A stretch of DNA of 64,000 nt, from positions 213,611,888 through 213,675,887 of the forward strand of contig CM022301.1 of NCBI GenBank assembly GCA_011799875.1. The letters run 5' to 3'. The notes below the pieces were generated by a model. That model was not told the origin of the DNA. It worked only from the letters and a program-made list of their open reading frames with translations, and searched no databases. This DNA comes from Thinopyrum elongatum. Its lineage: Eukaryota; Streptophyta; Magnoliopsida; Poales; Poaceae. A program made the position numbers and the translations under genes. The stretch's first letter is position 1; the number at the start of each line of letters is the position of its first letter. Below are positions 1 through 10,827 of the stretch, in pieces.

Positions 1-699
1 CCTCAGACTCCAGCTTCCTGCACCTCAAGGACATATCAGAAAAATTTAGAAACCACATAAACCAGAGTACATGAGTTTATATTTCGTTCCATCCATATAC
101 ATGGTATATAATATTGCATTTAAAAATCTAAACTTGTATAATTATTAGCAGCAAATATTGCATCATACTAAATTAAATAAGCCAAACTCAGAGCATGAAA
201 TTATGCCCTGGGTCATGTTCTACTAAAGAAGAAAAAACCCGAGGTTTATAGATCTGATTCAAGTGGAATAAGGAGGGATCAAACGAATGAATGAATCACA
301 CAACATCTCATTGCTACAAGGGAACCCATCGGCCTCCTTCTTGCTGGAACCCCATTTGGCTATTTCCTCCACCCCCGCCCTCAACATCTTCTATAACATG
401 TCCTCTATCGCCCTTGACGTCTTCTCCGCCAGCGTCATCGCAAAGACATGTCAACCATGTTTCACTTTACACATCACGTATCACAAGTACTACTACTCAA
501 CCATGCATATGAATGAAGTATAGGAATGGATCTATATTACAGTAATATCTACACAACATAATTAGTTTTGCCGAGTAACACTTGTATATTTGAATTTTGG
601 AGAGTATTACAAATCACCAAAAACTGTATCAGAAGCTATTAATCAATATTTTGTCTACAGTAGACCTACGTTCCATCTGGCAAACTCTCGACATGGTTG
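1..699. other. AT-rich intergenic stretch, possible coding relic at 300-455
   Basis: No gene is recognised. On the minus strand about 300-455 is GC-richer than its surroundings and reads as a short amphipathic-looking segment (MTLAEKTSRAIEDML, a stop, then KMLRAGVEEIAKWG), which could be a decayed exon. I cannot name a family, and the stretch is too short to be sure it was ever coding. The rest is AT-rich with no repeat or RNA gene that I can see. Confidence 0.3.
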
Positions 700-1000
700 A
701 AATTTTTGATTGGTATACATTGTCATGGCTGACAATCTCCCACGGGCTAAAGTTCTCAAAAGTGTTAAACATCATAGCTATTATGGATTTTCGAGATAAA
801 AAAGATTGTAAGATTGTCATGGCTGACAATCTCCCACAGACTAAAGCTCTCAAAAGTGTTAAACGTCATAGTTATTATGGATTTTCTAGATAAAAAGATT
901 GTAAGATTGTCATGGCTGACAATCTCCCACAGGATAAAGCTCCCAAAAGTGTTAAACATCATAGTTATTATGGATTTCCTAGATAAAAAAGTTTGTGAGG
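700..1000. repeat. Three tandem copies of a 93-94 bp repeat
   Basis: The block GTCATGGCTGACAATCTCCC recurs at 722, 816 and 909, each time followed by a conserved stretch ending near TATTATGGATTT. Spacings are 94 and 93 bp. Each copy contains a perfect 7-bp inverted repeat, ATTGTCA-TGGC-TGACAAT, able to form a small hairpin. Copies differ by a few substitutions and short A-run changes. Overlapping short ORFs on both strands here are by-products of the repeat. Function is unknown. Confidence 0.85.
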
Positions 1001-1580
1001 AATGTTATGTACATGTAGGGATGGTACGTCAAGTCAATGTTAAGCTTCTTTCGCATTCCATGAACCCATAACTCAGCTTCGGGTAACAAATCTAAGTTCA
1101 TATTAAGTGATGGTGTGTAATAGAGGACAATGTATGTCCAAACTTGTAGACCCTAATGATCTGCTCACAGTGATATAGTAAACAACTGATTTCCAATTCT
1201 TCTTTACCAATAATCTGCAACCAACCCGTGTATTTAGGTATAAATTTTTTTCTATAAATATCCATACTAATTTGCTGAGTTCTAAGACATGCAAAAGATA
1301 CTTTCAACAGGGGTACAATATTAATCAAGATAAATTTATGGCTTCAGATCTAATACTATAGTGGTTCTCTCGCATAGTGCACGTTGTAAGGTTTATATAT
1401 TTTTTGTTTAGTTTAATAGTGGATAAAAAAATCTAAGCCACCCAACCAAATTTGTGAACCGCTCTACAAAATCCAAACAAAACTTAGTACTTCAATTAGA
1501 CAATTTCATAATCAAACAAAGCATCAATTAAATAGTGTTAGTCCCAAGTGTACGAATCACTTACAACAAAGCTCGCTCAC
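1001..1580. other. No gene recognised
   Basis: AT-rich sequence. A 76-codon minus-strand ORF (1098-1328) has no recognisable motif and is within chance length. In a gene-capture model this interval would be intron or junction sequence beyond the phosphorylase exon at 1581-1737. Confidence 0.4.
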
Positions 1581-1737
1581 CCATCCAGCTACGCCATCAA
1601 TCTCGTATCCAAACTTCTTCACAGCCTCTGTGTAGTCACTGGTGATGTCGAGGTTGCCCAATGTTGTTGGTTAGAATGCGGGCCTGCAGGTAATCCATGA
1701 ACAGGTTGTAGTTCTGCTTGGGATCAATCTTTGGTAC
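1581..1737 (-). pseudogene. Alpha-1,4-glucan phosphorylase exon fragment
   Basis: The minus strand encodes VPKIDPKQNYNLFMDYLQAR, then ILTNNIG, then after a one-base frame slip NLDITSDYTEAVKKFGYEI. This matches the N-terminal part of plant alpha-glucan phosphorylases (starch phosphorylase, glycosyltransferase family 35), where a conserved segment has the pattern SMEYLQGRALTN-NLxIT-YxEAxKKFGYE. The resemblance is closer to the cytosolic than the plastidial form. The intact enzyme releases glucose-1-phosphate from alpha-glucans. Here only one exon of about 157 bp remains. Its 3' edge is followed by a good donor (GTGAGC, 1580-1575), so the copy came from genomic DNA. The frame slip near 1656, and changes at otherwise conserved positions (SMEYL to FMDYL, QGR to QAR), mark it as non-functional. 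The identification rests on remembered family motifs. Confidence 0.72.
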
Positions 1738-2560
1738 GTGTCAATCTGTCTAGTAGAAGAGTGATCTAAACTCATATATCAAATACCCTGCTCTAAACAA
1801 ACTCATGTGAGAAAATGAATATAGGAAGTGTAAATTAGTAGCAGTAAGAATTGTAAGAAGCCCTCGGCTCAAACTATAATATAGCTAAAAAATTAATTAA
1901 TTTAACAGTTGTGATATATATGAATTAAACAATCACTTGATCAAAGATTCAATAGTTGGAACACTACAATTTTCTTTATATGGACATATACTAAAGACAA
2001 TTTAGGCATTTGTAGTTGGAACACCGCATCTTGTTACTTCTGCTGCCACGCCGTTCTCTCTCTCAAATTAATCAGTGATTGCATCAGAACATAGCAGATA
2101 TCTTGATCAACTCCTAACAGGATTCAAGTCAACATTGATATCTGCAGGAAGATCGTGGATCAGCAATCTGAGAAAGGAAATACTCATAAAAATAATAATC
2201 AAGATGTTGTAATCCCTTGATATATACGCATGGCGATTACATAATAGTGTAAAAAACTGATTGGAACAATACAAACAGAACTAAAAATTTCCTGTTAAGT
2301 TAGGAAATCAGAAGCATTGTTCAGCTTACTAAAAATCATGCTTCATTTAACAACATGAGAGCTCAAACTAAGTTCAGGTGGCTTCTGTTCAAGAGTGGTC
2401 ATGAATTGTTCAGTAAAACAAAAAGAAGTGCATGCGATTTTACCAGACAGCGCGGCAGCAAGCGCATAGAACACACACAACTCAGTAGTGACAGCAAGCG
2501 CACATCGGCAGGGGCACACCACACACACATTCGAAGCAGCAATAGTAACAAGCACACATC
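1738..2560. other. No gene recognised
   Basis: AT-rich sequence without a convincing exon, repeat or RNA gene on either strand. It lies immediately upstream, in minus-strand terms, of the phosphorylase exon, and may be captured intron. Confidence 0.4.
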
Positions 2561-3389
2561 AGCAAGAAAGCACGCATGCCAGCGGCTACAAAAAGCTATA
2601 CGGTGGCTTGTCTCCCGCAACCTCCCCGGCAACCAAACTGACCTCGTCACCTCATGCCCACCTTGTCTCTCCCACTCTCCCTTCCATCCAACGCCGTCCA
2701 GCCTTCTAGCTGTCATTCTCGTATTACTCTGGACCGAGACCATCCCGTATATCCCCAATCAGCCTGCCTTTCTTGCAGATCGGGGCAGAGCAAGGCATCG
2801 AGGGATGGTCCAAACCTTTCTTCCAAGGAATCGAGGTCAGGCCGGCGCCTCCGATGTGATGGCGGCGGTGGGGCGCCAAGGAGTCGCTTGCGTCGGCCAA
2901 GGCCCGAGGCGCTGAGGAGATGGCAGCATCGGCCAGGGTAAGGAGATCGGAGGGAAGAAGAGGACGGGATCATAATACCCACTATACATCGCGGCGCCCG
3001 TGCCGGACGCCTTGCACAGCTATAGTGAACACGATGCATCAACGTGCGAGGTTACGAAGGAGGAAGTGGTGGCAGCGGTGGCCGCCATCTAGGGCTAGGC
3101 CATCGATGGGATGGGGCGATGTGGAGGTGTGGAGGCCCTAGGGTTTGTGAGGAAATAGAGAGGGGCAGCTAGGACTGCAAGAAGGGGATCCTGGAGATAC
3201 AGGCGACACTGCCGGCGCTCAAGGCCACCGCCCCGCAGAGGTGGGAGGCGCCATCTAGATTGGGACAAAGAGAGGCAAGGGCGGCGGGCGGCGGGTGGAG
3301 AAGGGAGACGGTCGATGGCTAGAGAGACCGGGATCGAGAGGAGCGGAGTTTCGTGCAGGGTGGTTTTTTTTGTGCGTGCGTAGGGGGGA
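2561..3389. other. GC-rich block resembling a gene 5' region
   Basis: Composition shifts sharply to GC-rich with GGCGGC and GGAGG runs. Several 70-186 codon frames are open on both strands, as expected for GC-rich DNA rather than a gene. On the minus strand near 3090 a start followed by MAATAATTSSFVTS resembles the beginning of a nuclear-encoded plant protein, but it stops soon after. I read this as a captured or decayed promoter/5'-UTR segment. No protein family is recognised. Confidence 0.3.
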
Positions 3390-3490
3390 GTGGAGACGAA
3401 AAAACCTAACAAAAAAACCAGACGAAAGTGGGAGACAAAAAAAACCATGGAGGCTATCCTACCAAGTGAGACATTAGGAGTAGAGATCCT
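3390..3490. repeat. Dispersed motif, copy 1
   Basis: The stretch from about 3395, with GACGAAA, CCAGACGAAA and ATTAGGAGTAGAGAT at 3474-3488, recurs in the same orientation at about 49270-49345 with the same order of blocks. The two copies differ by short indels in A-runs. Since the second copy lies beyond element O, both belonged to the same pre-insertion stretch. It may be a transposon end or promoter-proximal repeat. I found no inverted partner in the window. Confidence 0.55.
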
Positions 3491-3717
3491 TATGGTTTTA
3501 CACTGAGCATGAAGCCATAAACCAACGACATGTTTCTTTTATTAAAAGGAAAACTTAAGTCAGCACATAGCAAGTTGTGGTAAGTGTGTGTACTTCATAT
3601 CCAAGTGGTTTGCATTAGCTTGATTAGTCAGATGAACATGCTCTAGGCTAGGAGGACATTAGCTAAGAAACTTAATATTAGCAAATAAAATATGGATAAC
3701 CTTACCTGGACTTCTTG

Positions 3718-3790
3718 CCATGATGACGCCTTTGACAGAGATGATATGGAAAATCTCAGCCAGGGAGAGGAAGCTAGTGTAGTCCTCTAT
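3718..3790 (-). pseudogene. Unrecognised exon fragment with splice donor
   Basis: The minus strand reads EDYTSFLSLAEIFHIISVKG followed by VIMARSPG, and is then followed by a clean donor, GTAAG (3717-3713). The composition looks coding and is flanked downstream by AT-rich intron-like sequence. I do not recognise the protein. It lies between the phosphorylase and NEK fragments on the same strand, so it may come from a third gene or from an undetected part of one of those two. Confidence 0.4.
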
Positions 3791-4775
3791 GGGGGCACCA
3801 TCTAGTAGCGGTGGCGTGCACGGTTGCAACAGAGCATGACCCTGCGCTGCGGGCGCATGCGTCACAGATCAGCGCGCACAAGTGGAGGTATATATTCTCA
3901 TCCATCAATTCTCTTGCAAAAAACAAAGTGGCAGGACTAATCTTAGCATTGCTTGTATATTGCTGCTCTAAAATCTTCCTCAAACTGGAAATTGGCAGTC
4001 GGATATAGTGCATTAACTCTAACGCATAAACTTAAAAATAAAATCGTGTTTAAGAAGATATCCATGAGAAGTACATCAAATTTTGTATGAAAATATTTGA
4101 ACCAAAAGAGCTCATATTTTTCATTAACTAAAATGTGTCATTGGCCTAATGTAGGTCTGACCAAAGGTGTAGTAGTCCAATGTTCTCTTATGGGCTTGTT
4201 ATAAGGTTGAAATGTAAATGATTTCTTGAAAAAAATAAACATGAAAAATCTATTAGATAGTCGCAGCATATATTATTAATTCTCTCTCCCTATTCTTTCC
4301 TCATTCACAGTCATCGTATCTCCTTATAGAAATTGTTAAATGTGACGACACATGTTTTCCATGGATATATCAAAAAATACCAGTTTGCTCTCCCTATTCT
4401 TTCTCATCTGCAGTCGTCATGTCTCCATATATGCCTTGTAAGAGGATTCTTGCATAAGTAACACAAACCAGGCAAGAGATAGTAGACTAATCGCATGCTG
4501 AAATACGAGTAGGTGGTAACCCACTGGCTTGTTTGGTGACAAAACAATGATTACAAGAGATGATAGACTAAAAGGTTATGTTGAAACCATGCTTGACATG
4601 GGAGCACAAAAGAGTAAAAAGTTCAGATCACATTTTTTAAAGAAAATTATGTAGTATACTACATCAAACTGCATGAAAATCCCAATCAATATGAGGCAAT
4701 GTGGTGCGTAAATGAGTGCAGAAATAAGAGTATATTCATTTATATAAAAATAAAATAAATATGCTCTATGAAAAT
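3791..4775. other. No gene recognised, AT-rich
   Basis: Mostly AT-rich DNA. A pyrimidine-rich phrase around CTCTCCCTATTCTTTC with CTCATC and CGTC recurs at about 4280 and 4387, suggesting a short local duplication. No exon was identified. The 3' part could be intron of the NEK pseudogene beyond its last visible exon. Confidence 0.4.
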
Positions 4776-5653
4776 GACTCACACTTAATCTGTGATATGG
4801 ACTTCTGCGCAACATGCTTTATATGAGTCCCCTACTGAATGACTTAAATAAATGTACTATAAAAATTTCAGATGTGTCATGAATAGCTCACAAGAACTTG
4901 GTACAAGTAAATGCATTACAAGTGCTTAGAATGCACCCGAAAATATAGTCAATAGAGGAGCAACAACAGACTTGTTTATCTTGTTTATCAGTGTCTGCAT
5001 ATTGCGTATCCTGTTATGAAAAAACATCATCTGACATACAACTTTTGGTGAAACATCATATGTTACAACTAACAAGAAGGAGCTGTAATATTTTTCTTTT
5101 ATTTTTGCGGGAAAGAAGGAACTGTAACTTAAAGAGCATGTCAACATAGCTACCTAGAAATGCTTTGAATTCATGATTCAGCGCAGTCATCTCATATATG
5201 CAGCAACCTGAAAATTGCAGATGTTTAGCCAAGAGAATAATGCGAGCAAGACATGCAACAGTATGTTAATTAGATTTGAATACTTGCCTAGAAACCATAT
5301 GCTGGACTTGTAGCCATATGGAATATCAGCAAGAAGTTCAGAGAACATGTAACTGGTTCCTACAACCTCAGAAGAGACATAATATATCAAATCATAAGCA
5401 ACTTAATTAGAACATCTACCTATGGGTTGAGCAAGAACAACTTAAGGGCTCTCATAAATCATCAAAAGTCGATACTTTGGGCGGCCCAAAATCACATGTT
5501 TCAGACAATATATTCGGAACACAAGATAATCCCGTCAGTTATTTCAACTATTCACAGTGCAGTTATTTTTCAAGTATTTTTCCTACCTGGTTTTAGTAGA
5601 GCATACTTACCAGTCCATATATTTTGGTCATTTGCAAGAAATATATCCGAAAA
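4776..5653 (-). pseudogene. NIMA-related (NEK) protein kinase, C-lobe fragment
   Basis: At least six exon pieces on the minus strand read through the second half of a plant NEK-type Ser/Thr kinase domain in the right order. They are FSDIFLANDQNIWT (5653-5611), DFGPPKVSTFDDL with the DFG metal-binding motif (5493-5452), VVGTSYMFSELLADIPYGYK (from 5366, activation segment and APE region), IWFLGCCIYEMTAL (5300-5170), MQTLINKINKSVVAPL (5000-4950) and MLRRSPYHRLSV (4818-4780). Introns remain, including a GC-type donor (GCAAGT after 5288) and a phase-1 join that restores Gly. The N-lobe, the HRD catalytic loop and the C-terminal tail are missing. There is an in-frame TAA at 4821-4819 just before MLRR and a TGA after the DFG exon. 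Kinase residues are altered (PE to SE, DIW to SIW). It cannot encode an active kinase. Intact NEKs act on microtubules and cell expansion. Confidence 0.82.
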
Positions 5654-6213
5654 CTGAAAAAAATACAATACATGGTGAGTAATCGGCTAGGATTAACTAA
5701 ACTATGAATTAAGATAAGGCTGCTACTGTTATCACAAGTTCAGCAACTAAAAATGCATAGACGGACTCACTCAATTTATTAGCGATCCAAGCCATCCAAC
5801 TAACCTGAAGAAGTCGGGTAAGTAGAACCAGCCAGGCTAGTTTTCCTTGGGTTCTGAAACTGCTGCATGTGCAATACTAAATCATAGAAACCAACGAAAT
5901 TTCGTGAACTCGGGATGGATCATGAGATGCTTACCCTTTTTTATCCAGGTGCCAGAACCTAAATGCATGGGTGGCGGCGGCGCTACTATACGAAACATCA
6001 GGTGCATACGAGCCAAAGGGGCTGTCCTCGACGCCATCAGGGGGCGTCGTGTGACCCTTCTCGCTACAAGGGTGGAATAGGGAGGCGCCGTCACTGCTGA
6101 TAGGTTAGCGGTGGAGGCCAATGGGAAAGATGGGGTTGGACGGGATTGGCAGCATCGATCTGGTGGTGTGGAGAGGAGAGGCTCTTCCAGGCCTGGCCGA
6201 CACTGCCCTTGTT
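5654..6213. other. Left flank of element O, no gene recognised
   Basis: GC content rises from about 5950 toward O. Removing O joins this stretch to the open frame at 48751-49013, whose minus-strand reading continues across the old junction (GNKGSVGQAWKSLSSPHH, about 6213-6160) before a stop near 6090. It may thus be the 3' part of the same unrecognised fragment. Confidence 0.35.
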
Positions 6214-6218
6214 CCCAG
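6214..6218. repeat. Target-site duplication of element O, left copy
   Basis: CCCAG directly precedes the left LTR (TGTCATGG) and is matched exactly by CCCAG at 48746-48750 after the right LTR. This 5-bp duplication shows the two LTRs belong to one insertion despite lying 42 kb apart. Confidence 0.93.
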
Positions 6219-6803
6219 TGTCATGGGAACAGATCTGACAATAGAGATGGGGGGTACGTAGGAGGAGGCAGTGCCTAGCTACGGCAAGGTTGTACAGTCG
6301 GATTTTATGAGTTCAGGCCCCTCTCGGAGGAGGTAACAGCCCTACATCTCGGTGTCGCGGAGGCTTGTTGATTGGAGTGTTGAGTTACAGGGGGTGCGAA
6401 CCCTTGTGCCAGAGGGGAGGGGTATCTTATATAGAGTGCGCCGACCCCTCGCAGTCCTGAGTTACGCAAGGGTTCAATGAGAGAGTAATGCTACGAACAT
6501 TACTGGTAATGCCCGTGTTTAATGACCTTTATGGTGACGGGGTGAATGACCAACCGTTGCTATCTACAAGCGACCTTAGGCCTCCTGCCCTTCGAGTGGA
6601 TCTTCTCGTTCTTCGAGTGACTGACGGTGGTCGAGTGGAATTGGAGTCTCCGAGTGGATCTCTGGTCGAGTGGGTTGCACTCCGTGATGATTCCAGTCGG
6701 TATCTTCTTTCTGTGTTCGTAGGCCTTGGCCTCTCGTGTGGTGACCTTGGGTAGGGCATATGGGTCAGGCCCAAGATCCTACCCTAGGTACATGTCATCG
6801 TCA
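6219..6803 (-). repeat. Element O 3' LTR (left)
   Basis: The 585-bp repeat pairs with 48161-48745 and begins TG and ends CA in the plus orientation. The minus strand carries a TATA-like TATATAAG (complement of 6426-6433). In element orientation this is the downstream LTR, so its promoter would point out toward the left flank and the NEK fragment. Confidence 0.95.
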
Positions 6804-6818
6804 TTAGCCCCCAAATGG
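6804..6818 (-). other. Element O polypurine tract
   Basis: On the minus strand the bases abutting the 3' LTR read CATTTGGGGGCTAA, the purine-rich primer expected for plus-strand DNA synthesis. Position and sequence resemble the GGGGGCTA tract of other Tat elements. Confidence 0.75.
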
Positions 6819-9549
6819 ATCGAGGACCGAGTAAGGAGGATTGAAGTCAATTTCAACCCGACTCAATGTCTCGGAGACACTTTCTTGGGAGTCTGAAAGT
6901 ATGTTGGTAGTTTAATCCTTCGTCAGTCGCCTTGATCGATTCTGGCCTCTTGAATATCCGAGTGAAATAAGTAGCATAGCATCGAGCAGATTGAATTTAG
7001 GTATCCTTGACGCGATTGACTGATTTACTGGCCCGGATTTTGCGGGATTCAAAATTTGGAGAAGCGCGTGGGACGAATGCAGCGCGGTAAGCGGAGCAAG
7101 TGGGGAGGGACTCCTTGATCCTCGCCCCACCTTTTTCGCCATGTATCGAGCTACCGCCGGTTGCAGGATGTGCTGAGATTGCGCGGGCCCATGAGTCAGT
7201 CACTCGGACACGCGGATATTTATGGCGACACGGTCGATGCGCGCAACAGTGCCCACCATTTTCCCCCTTTCTTCCTCGCCTTTCTGCCTCGCCCTCTCCA
7301 ACGCAGCGCCGCTCGGCTCGTGCCCGTCGACCACTGCAGCAATGGTGAAGGACAAGACGAAGGCCCTGGAGCACACGAAGAAGATAACGGCCAAGGGCAA
7401 GAAGGCGGCTAAGGGGTCGACCTCGCGATCTGCTCTACTGCCGGGCTAGATCCAAGGGGATTGGATCCGCTCGTCGGTCTCGGAGGAGGATCTGGAGGGG
7501 CTCGCCGCTGACGGCCTGATAGTGCCTAGATCCTGGAGGCTACCGGAAGGAGAGATTGAGCCCACGCCGCGTGACGGCGAGCGGGTTCTCCTCACAGCTC
7601 ATGTGGAAAGAGGTTTCTCCCTGCCTCCGCATCCATTCTTTCGCAGGTTCTTGAATTTCTTTGGTGCTCAGATCCATCACTTTCCTCCAAACACCATCTC
7701 GTACCTTGCTGCATTTGTTTCGATGTGTGAGAACTTCCTTGGGTGCCATCCTCATTGGGGCCTATTCAAGCACATCTTCACTTGCCGATCTCAGTCAGTT
7801 AAGAAAGTCAATCCGACTGATGAGAGGACCCACGTGATCCAAATGTGTCGAGGTTTGGGAATCCAAATGAGGGGTAGGAGAGCTTTCCCTCCCATGACCT
7901 TTCCTGAGTCGGTTAGGGGGTGGTAGTCGACCTGGTTCTACTGCAAAGATGTCCCAACTCCAGGCCAGTCGACTGGCCTTCCCCATTTCTCTCTGGAGAG
8001 ACTCCGCACCCCTCGTTCGTTGAATGTAGAAGAGGAGGAGAAGGGTGAGGTGGCCATCCTGGTTGATGCAGTCATCGCACTGGTCTGGGGCGGAGTGACA
8101 TGCATGGATTTGCTGGAAGTGTTTCTCAGTCGACGCATCCAGCCCTTGCAAGCTCGCGACCACCCTATGTGGTTGTACTCAGGTACAAAGGACACTGCCC
8201 GGACCCACCCGAAGGAGGTACAAGAGGAGACAGTTGCATAGTGGCTGCAGAGCATTACTGGAAACAAGGACAATCCGCGTGGAGCAAAACGGATCTTGCC
8301 ATTCGACGCTGACCACCTCCTAGGAGAAGTGAGACATAACTTGTCGAGTGTTTTTGCCTTTTGCTTTCAATACGCAACTGAATTGGAATCCGACTGATCT
8401 TTATAATCTGTGTCTCGCAGGTATTCACGAAGATGTACTCGCCTATGCCGAACGGGGAACAACTCACTGGAGGAGAGGAGAGTGAGGGCGGGAGCGCCGA
8501 CATCAAATATGCTGACGACAGTGAAGGTGACAGCGACGACTCTGAAGACAGCGAGGAGGTCGAGTCACCACCGCGCACTGAACGTCGTACCAAGCAGACC
8601 CAAGATCCCGCGGCTAGCCAGGGCAAGGCTGGAGTGTCGAGTGTCAGGACCCTGAAGTGCACTCGGATGCCAACTCCTGACCCGACTGAGAAAACTGCTA
8701 AACAAGCCAAGGTCATTCCACCTAAACCTCGGAAGGCTTTGCCCAGGATCAAGGTTGCTATGCCTATCGCTTTGACGTAAGTGTCATTGTTGCAAATCAT
8801 TTCACTTTCTATCTTATTCTCGCAGACCCTTATGTTTTTGCTGACCGAGTGGAATTCTGAATCCCAGGGCAGCTACCTCTGCAACGTCCCAAATGGAGAT
8901 TGATGACGAGCGTGCAGACACAGAGACTGCGGGCGCAACAACTTCCCGGGCAGGTATGATCAACTCATATCTTGTTCGGTCTCACTACTTGCTCTGGCAG
9001 TCGACTGAGATCTGACTGTCGAGTGACTGCAGCACCAACCAATGTCATCACTCTCCCAGACGATGATGAGGAGGAACCTCCAAGAAGCGTAGGAGGAAGA
9101 GGCAGGCCGACTTTCGCATGAAGCCATGCTAGGAGAACGCCTTCAGGCCAGACTTCCCATACGCCACCTGAACTTGTCCTCCTAGAGCCTGGTGGTTAGT
9201 CTCAGACCGGCGCTATCTCTACCGCTCCGGCGTCGACTGCTCTACTGTTGGTGTCAACTCTTCCAACTTCTGGACCTGCTGGCCAGACTCAGGCGCCGAT
9301 CCTACCGACTGTATCACCAGCTCCCCTGTCAACTGTATTCACTCTGCACCATGTCCCAGAGGACCAGACTGGGGCCGGCAAGGAGGCTATGATCCAGGCT
9401 GGTTTGATGATGCAGCGCCTGAAGGAGGTGTATGAAAGCAGCAAGCTAGCCTATGACGCCAGCACAGCCCTTCAAGCAAATGTCCAAGTAAGTGCGGTAG
9501 TAAGTTGATTTCCGATTGAATTTTTTGCGTCTTGATTCTGTTGAATCTG

Positions 9550-9998
9550 TACACCCACTGGGTGTTTTCTTTTGTTCTGCATTCCATCCACTCGAAACGG
9601 TCAGGCCGCACCGAGTGGGGAATCGATCCAGTGGAGGCATGCGGAGTGCACCCACTGGGTGTAGTCCCCGAGGCCGCCGTCGAATGTTTGATTCGGCGGG
9701 GGTCTTAGAATATTGTTTTGCTTCAAGCTCTTCACTCGAATCGGTCAGGCCGTATCAAGTGGAAACTTATCCAGTGGGGGCATGCTGAGTGCACCCACTG
9801 GGTGTAGTCCATGAGACCGCCGTCGAATGTTTGATTTGGCGGGGGTCTGAGAACAAGTTTTTTTTCTTCTTCTTCCACTCGGGACGGTCAAGCCGCGCCG
9901 AGTGGGAAATTGATCCAGTGGGGGCATGCTGAGTGCACCCACTGGGTGTAGTCCCCTAGACCGTAGTCGAATGTTCGATTCGGCGGTGGTCTTAGAAC
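9550..9998. repeat. 143-bp tandem repeat inside antisense-ORF intron
   Basis: GAGTGCACCCACTGGGTGTA recurs at 9644, 9787 and 9931 (spacing 143 and 144 bp), with a partial copy at about 9552. Each unit also carries CCGTCGAATGTT(T/C)GATT(T/C)GGCGG. ACCCACTGGGT is an 11-base perfect palindrome apart from its centre, so each unit could fold. The array lies where the antisense ORF is interrupted, so it is probably intronic. Confidence 0.85.
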
Positions 9999-10822
9999 AC
10001 TTTTGATAATAGCAATCTGGATTTGCTCTTCTCCACTCGGAAGTGGAGGAATTGCCTTTCTCTGCGTCGACTGAATTGTCTTTTTGTTGATCTCAGAAAT
10101 CTTGTGAACTTGGGACTCAGTACGTTGCCCTGGAGAAGGAGAAGATCCAACTCCAACTGGATCTAGAACTTGCCAAGAAGAGCTTGAAGGATGCTCAAGA
10201 TGAGGTGAAGGCCATGGGAGGTAACACTTTGCTAACTGTGTGCTTTGTCATTTCTTCTTTTCCGTCCTTTGAACCGAGTGACTCCACTCGAACATATGTG
10301 CATAGTGAAAACCGCCAACTCCAAGCACGACTGAAGAATGTTATTTCTTTAGACACTATGAAGCAGGCGCTGGAGAGGAAGGACAATGAACTCGCGGGGG
10401 CGCAGAAGGTGGCTCGACAAAAAACTGAAGCAGCTGAGAGGAAGCTAGCTTCAGTCGGTAAGCTCAAGGAGGAGAACGCGACTCTGAAGACTGCTGTTGA
10501 TGAGGTGAAAAAGGAAGCTGCGCAGCTGAGGGAGGAGCAAGTTGTCTTGACTGACAAGGTGGACCAACTCACTCGGAAGAGGGATGAGCTGGAGGTTTAC
10601 TTGGGGGGCCTTGCAAAGAAGATGTACATCATGCTTGAAGGTATCCTTCTTCGTCCGAGTAAATCCAAAAAACTTCTATATAATGTTGCTGCTAACTCAT
10701 ACTTTCCCTCTTTGTGCAGAGTTCTGTCAGAACATTGAGCAGGAAACTGAACGAATTGAACCAGGCCTGGACCCCACAAAGTCACTCGTCAAAGATGAAG
10801 CTGCAATGATTGTACTGCGACT

Positions 10823-10827
10823 TGAGG
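10823..10827. repeat. Target-site duplication of the chromovirus, left copy
   Basis: TGAGG before the left LTR equals TGAGG at 29931-29935 after the right LTR. Removing the insertion and one copy restores an open frame through the antisense ORF of element O. Confidence 0.93.

Larger units (their letters stand above)
7342..10827 (+). pseudogene. Element O antisense ORF, 5' part (Transposase_28-like plus coiled coil)
   Basis: The plus strand, opposite to gag-pol, encodes a protein typical of Tat elements. It opens with MVKDKTKALEHTKKITAKGK at 7342, a lysine-rich N-terminus. A block at about 7590-7790 (GFSLPPHPFFRRFLNFFGAQ and PPNTISYLAAFVSMCENFLG) matches the PF04195 'putative gypsy-type transposon' domain. 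An acidic segment (about 8500-8570) and a Lys/Glu-rich coiled coil (10185-10640) follow. Interruptions bounded by GT/AG-like signals, for example CTCGCAG before 8421, suggest several introns. Stops at 7447 and 7924 show decay. The chromovirus interrupts it after 10827 and the frame resumes at 29936. The role is unproven: antisense regulator, accessory or structural protein have all been considered for such ORFs. Confidence 0.72.

Noticed and set aside
2355..3042. Long overlapping frames (186, 119 and 109 codons) on both strands
   Set aside because: They overlap each other in a GC-rich block without splice signals, domains or a preferred strand.
8255..8800. 181-codon minus-strand frame
   Set aside because: It is antisense to the acidic part of the element O antisense ORF, a composition effect with no family resemblance.
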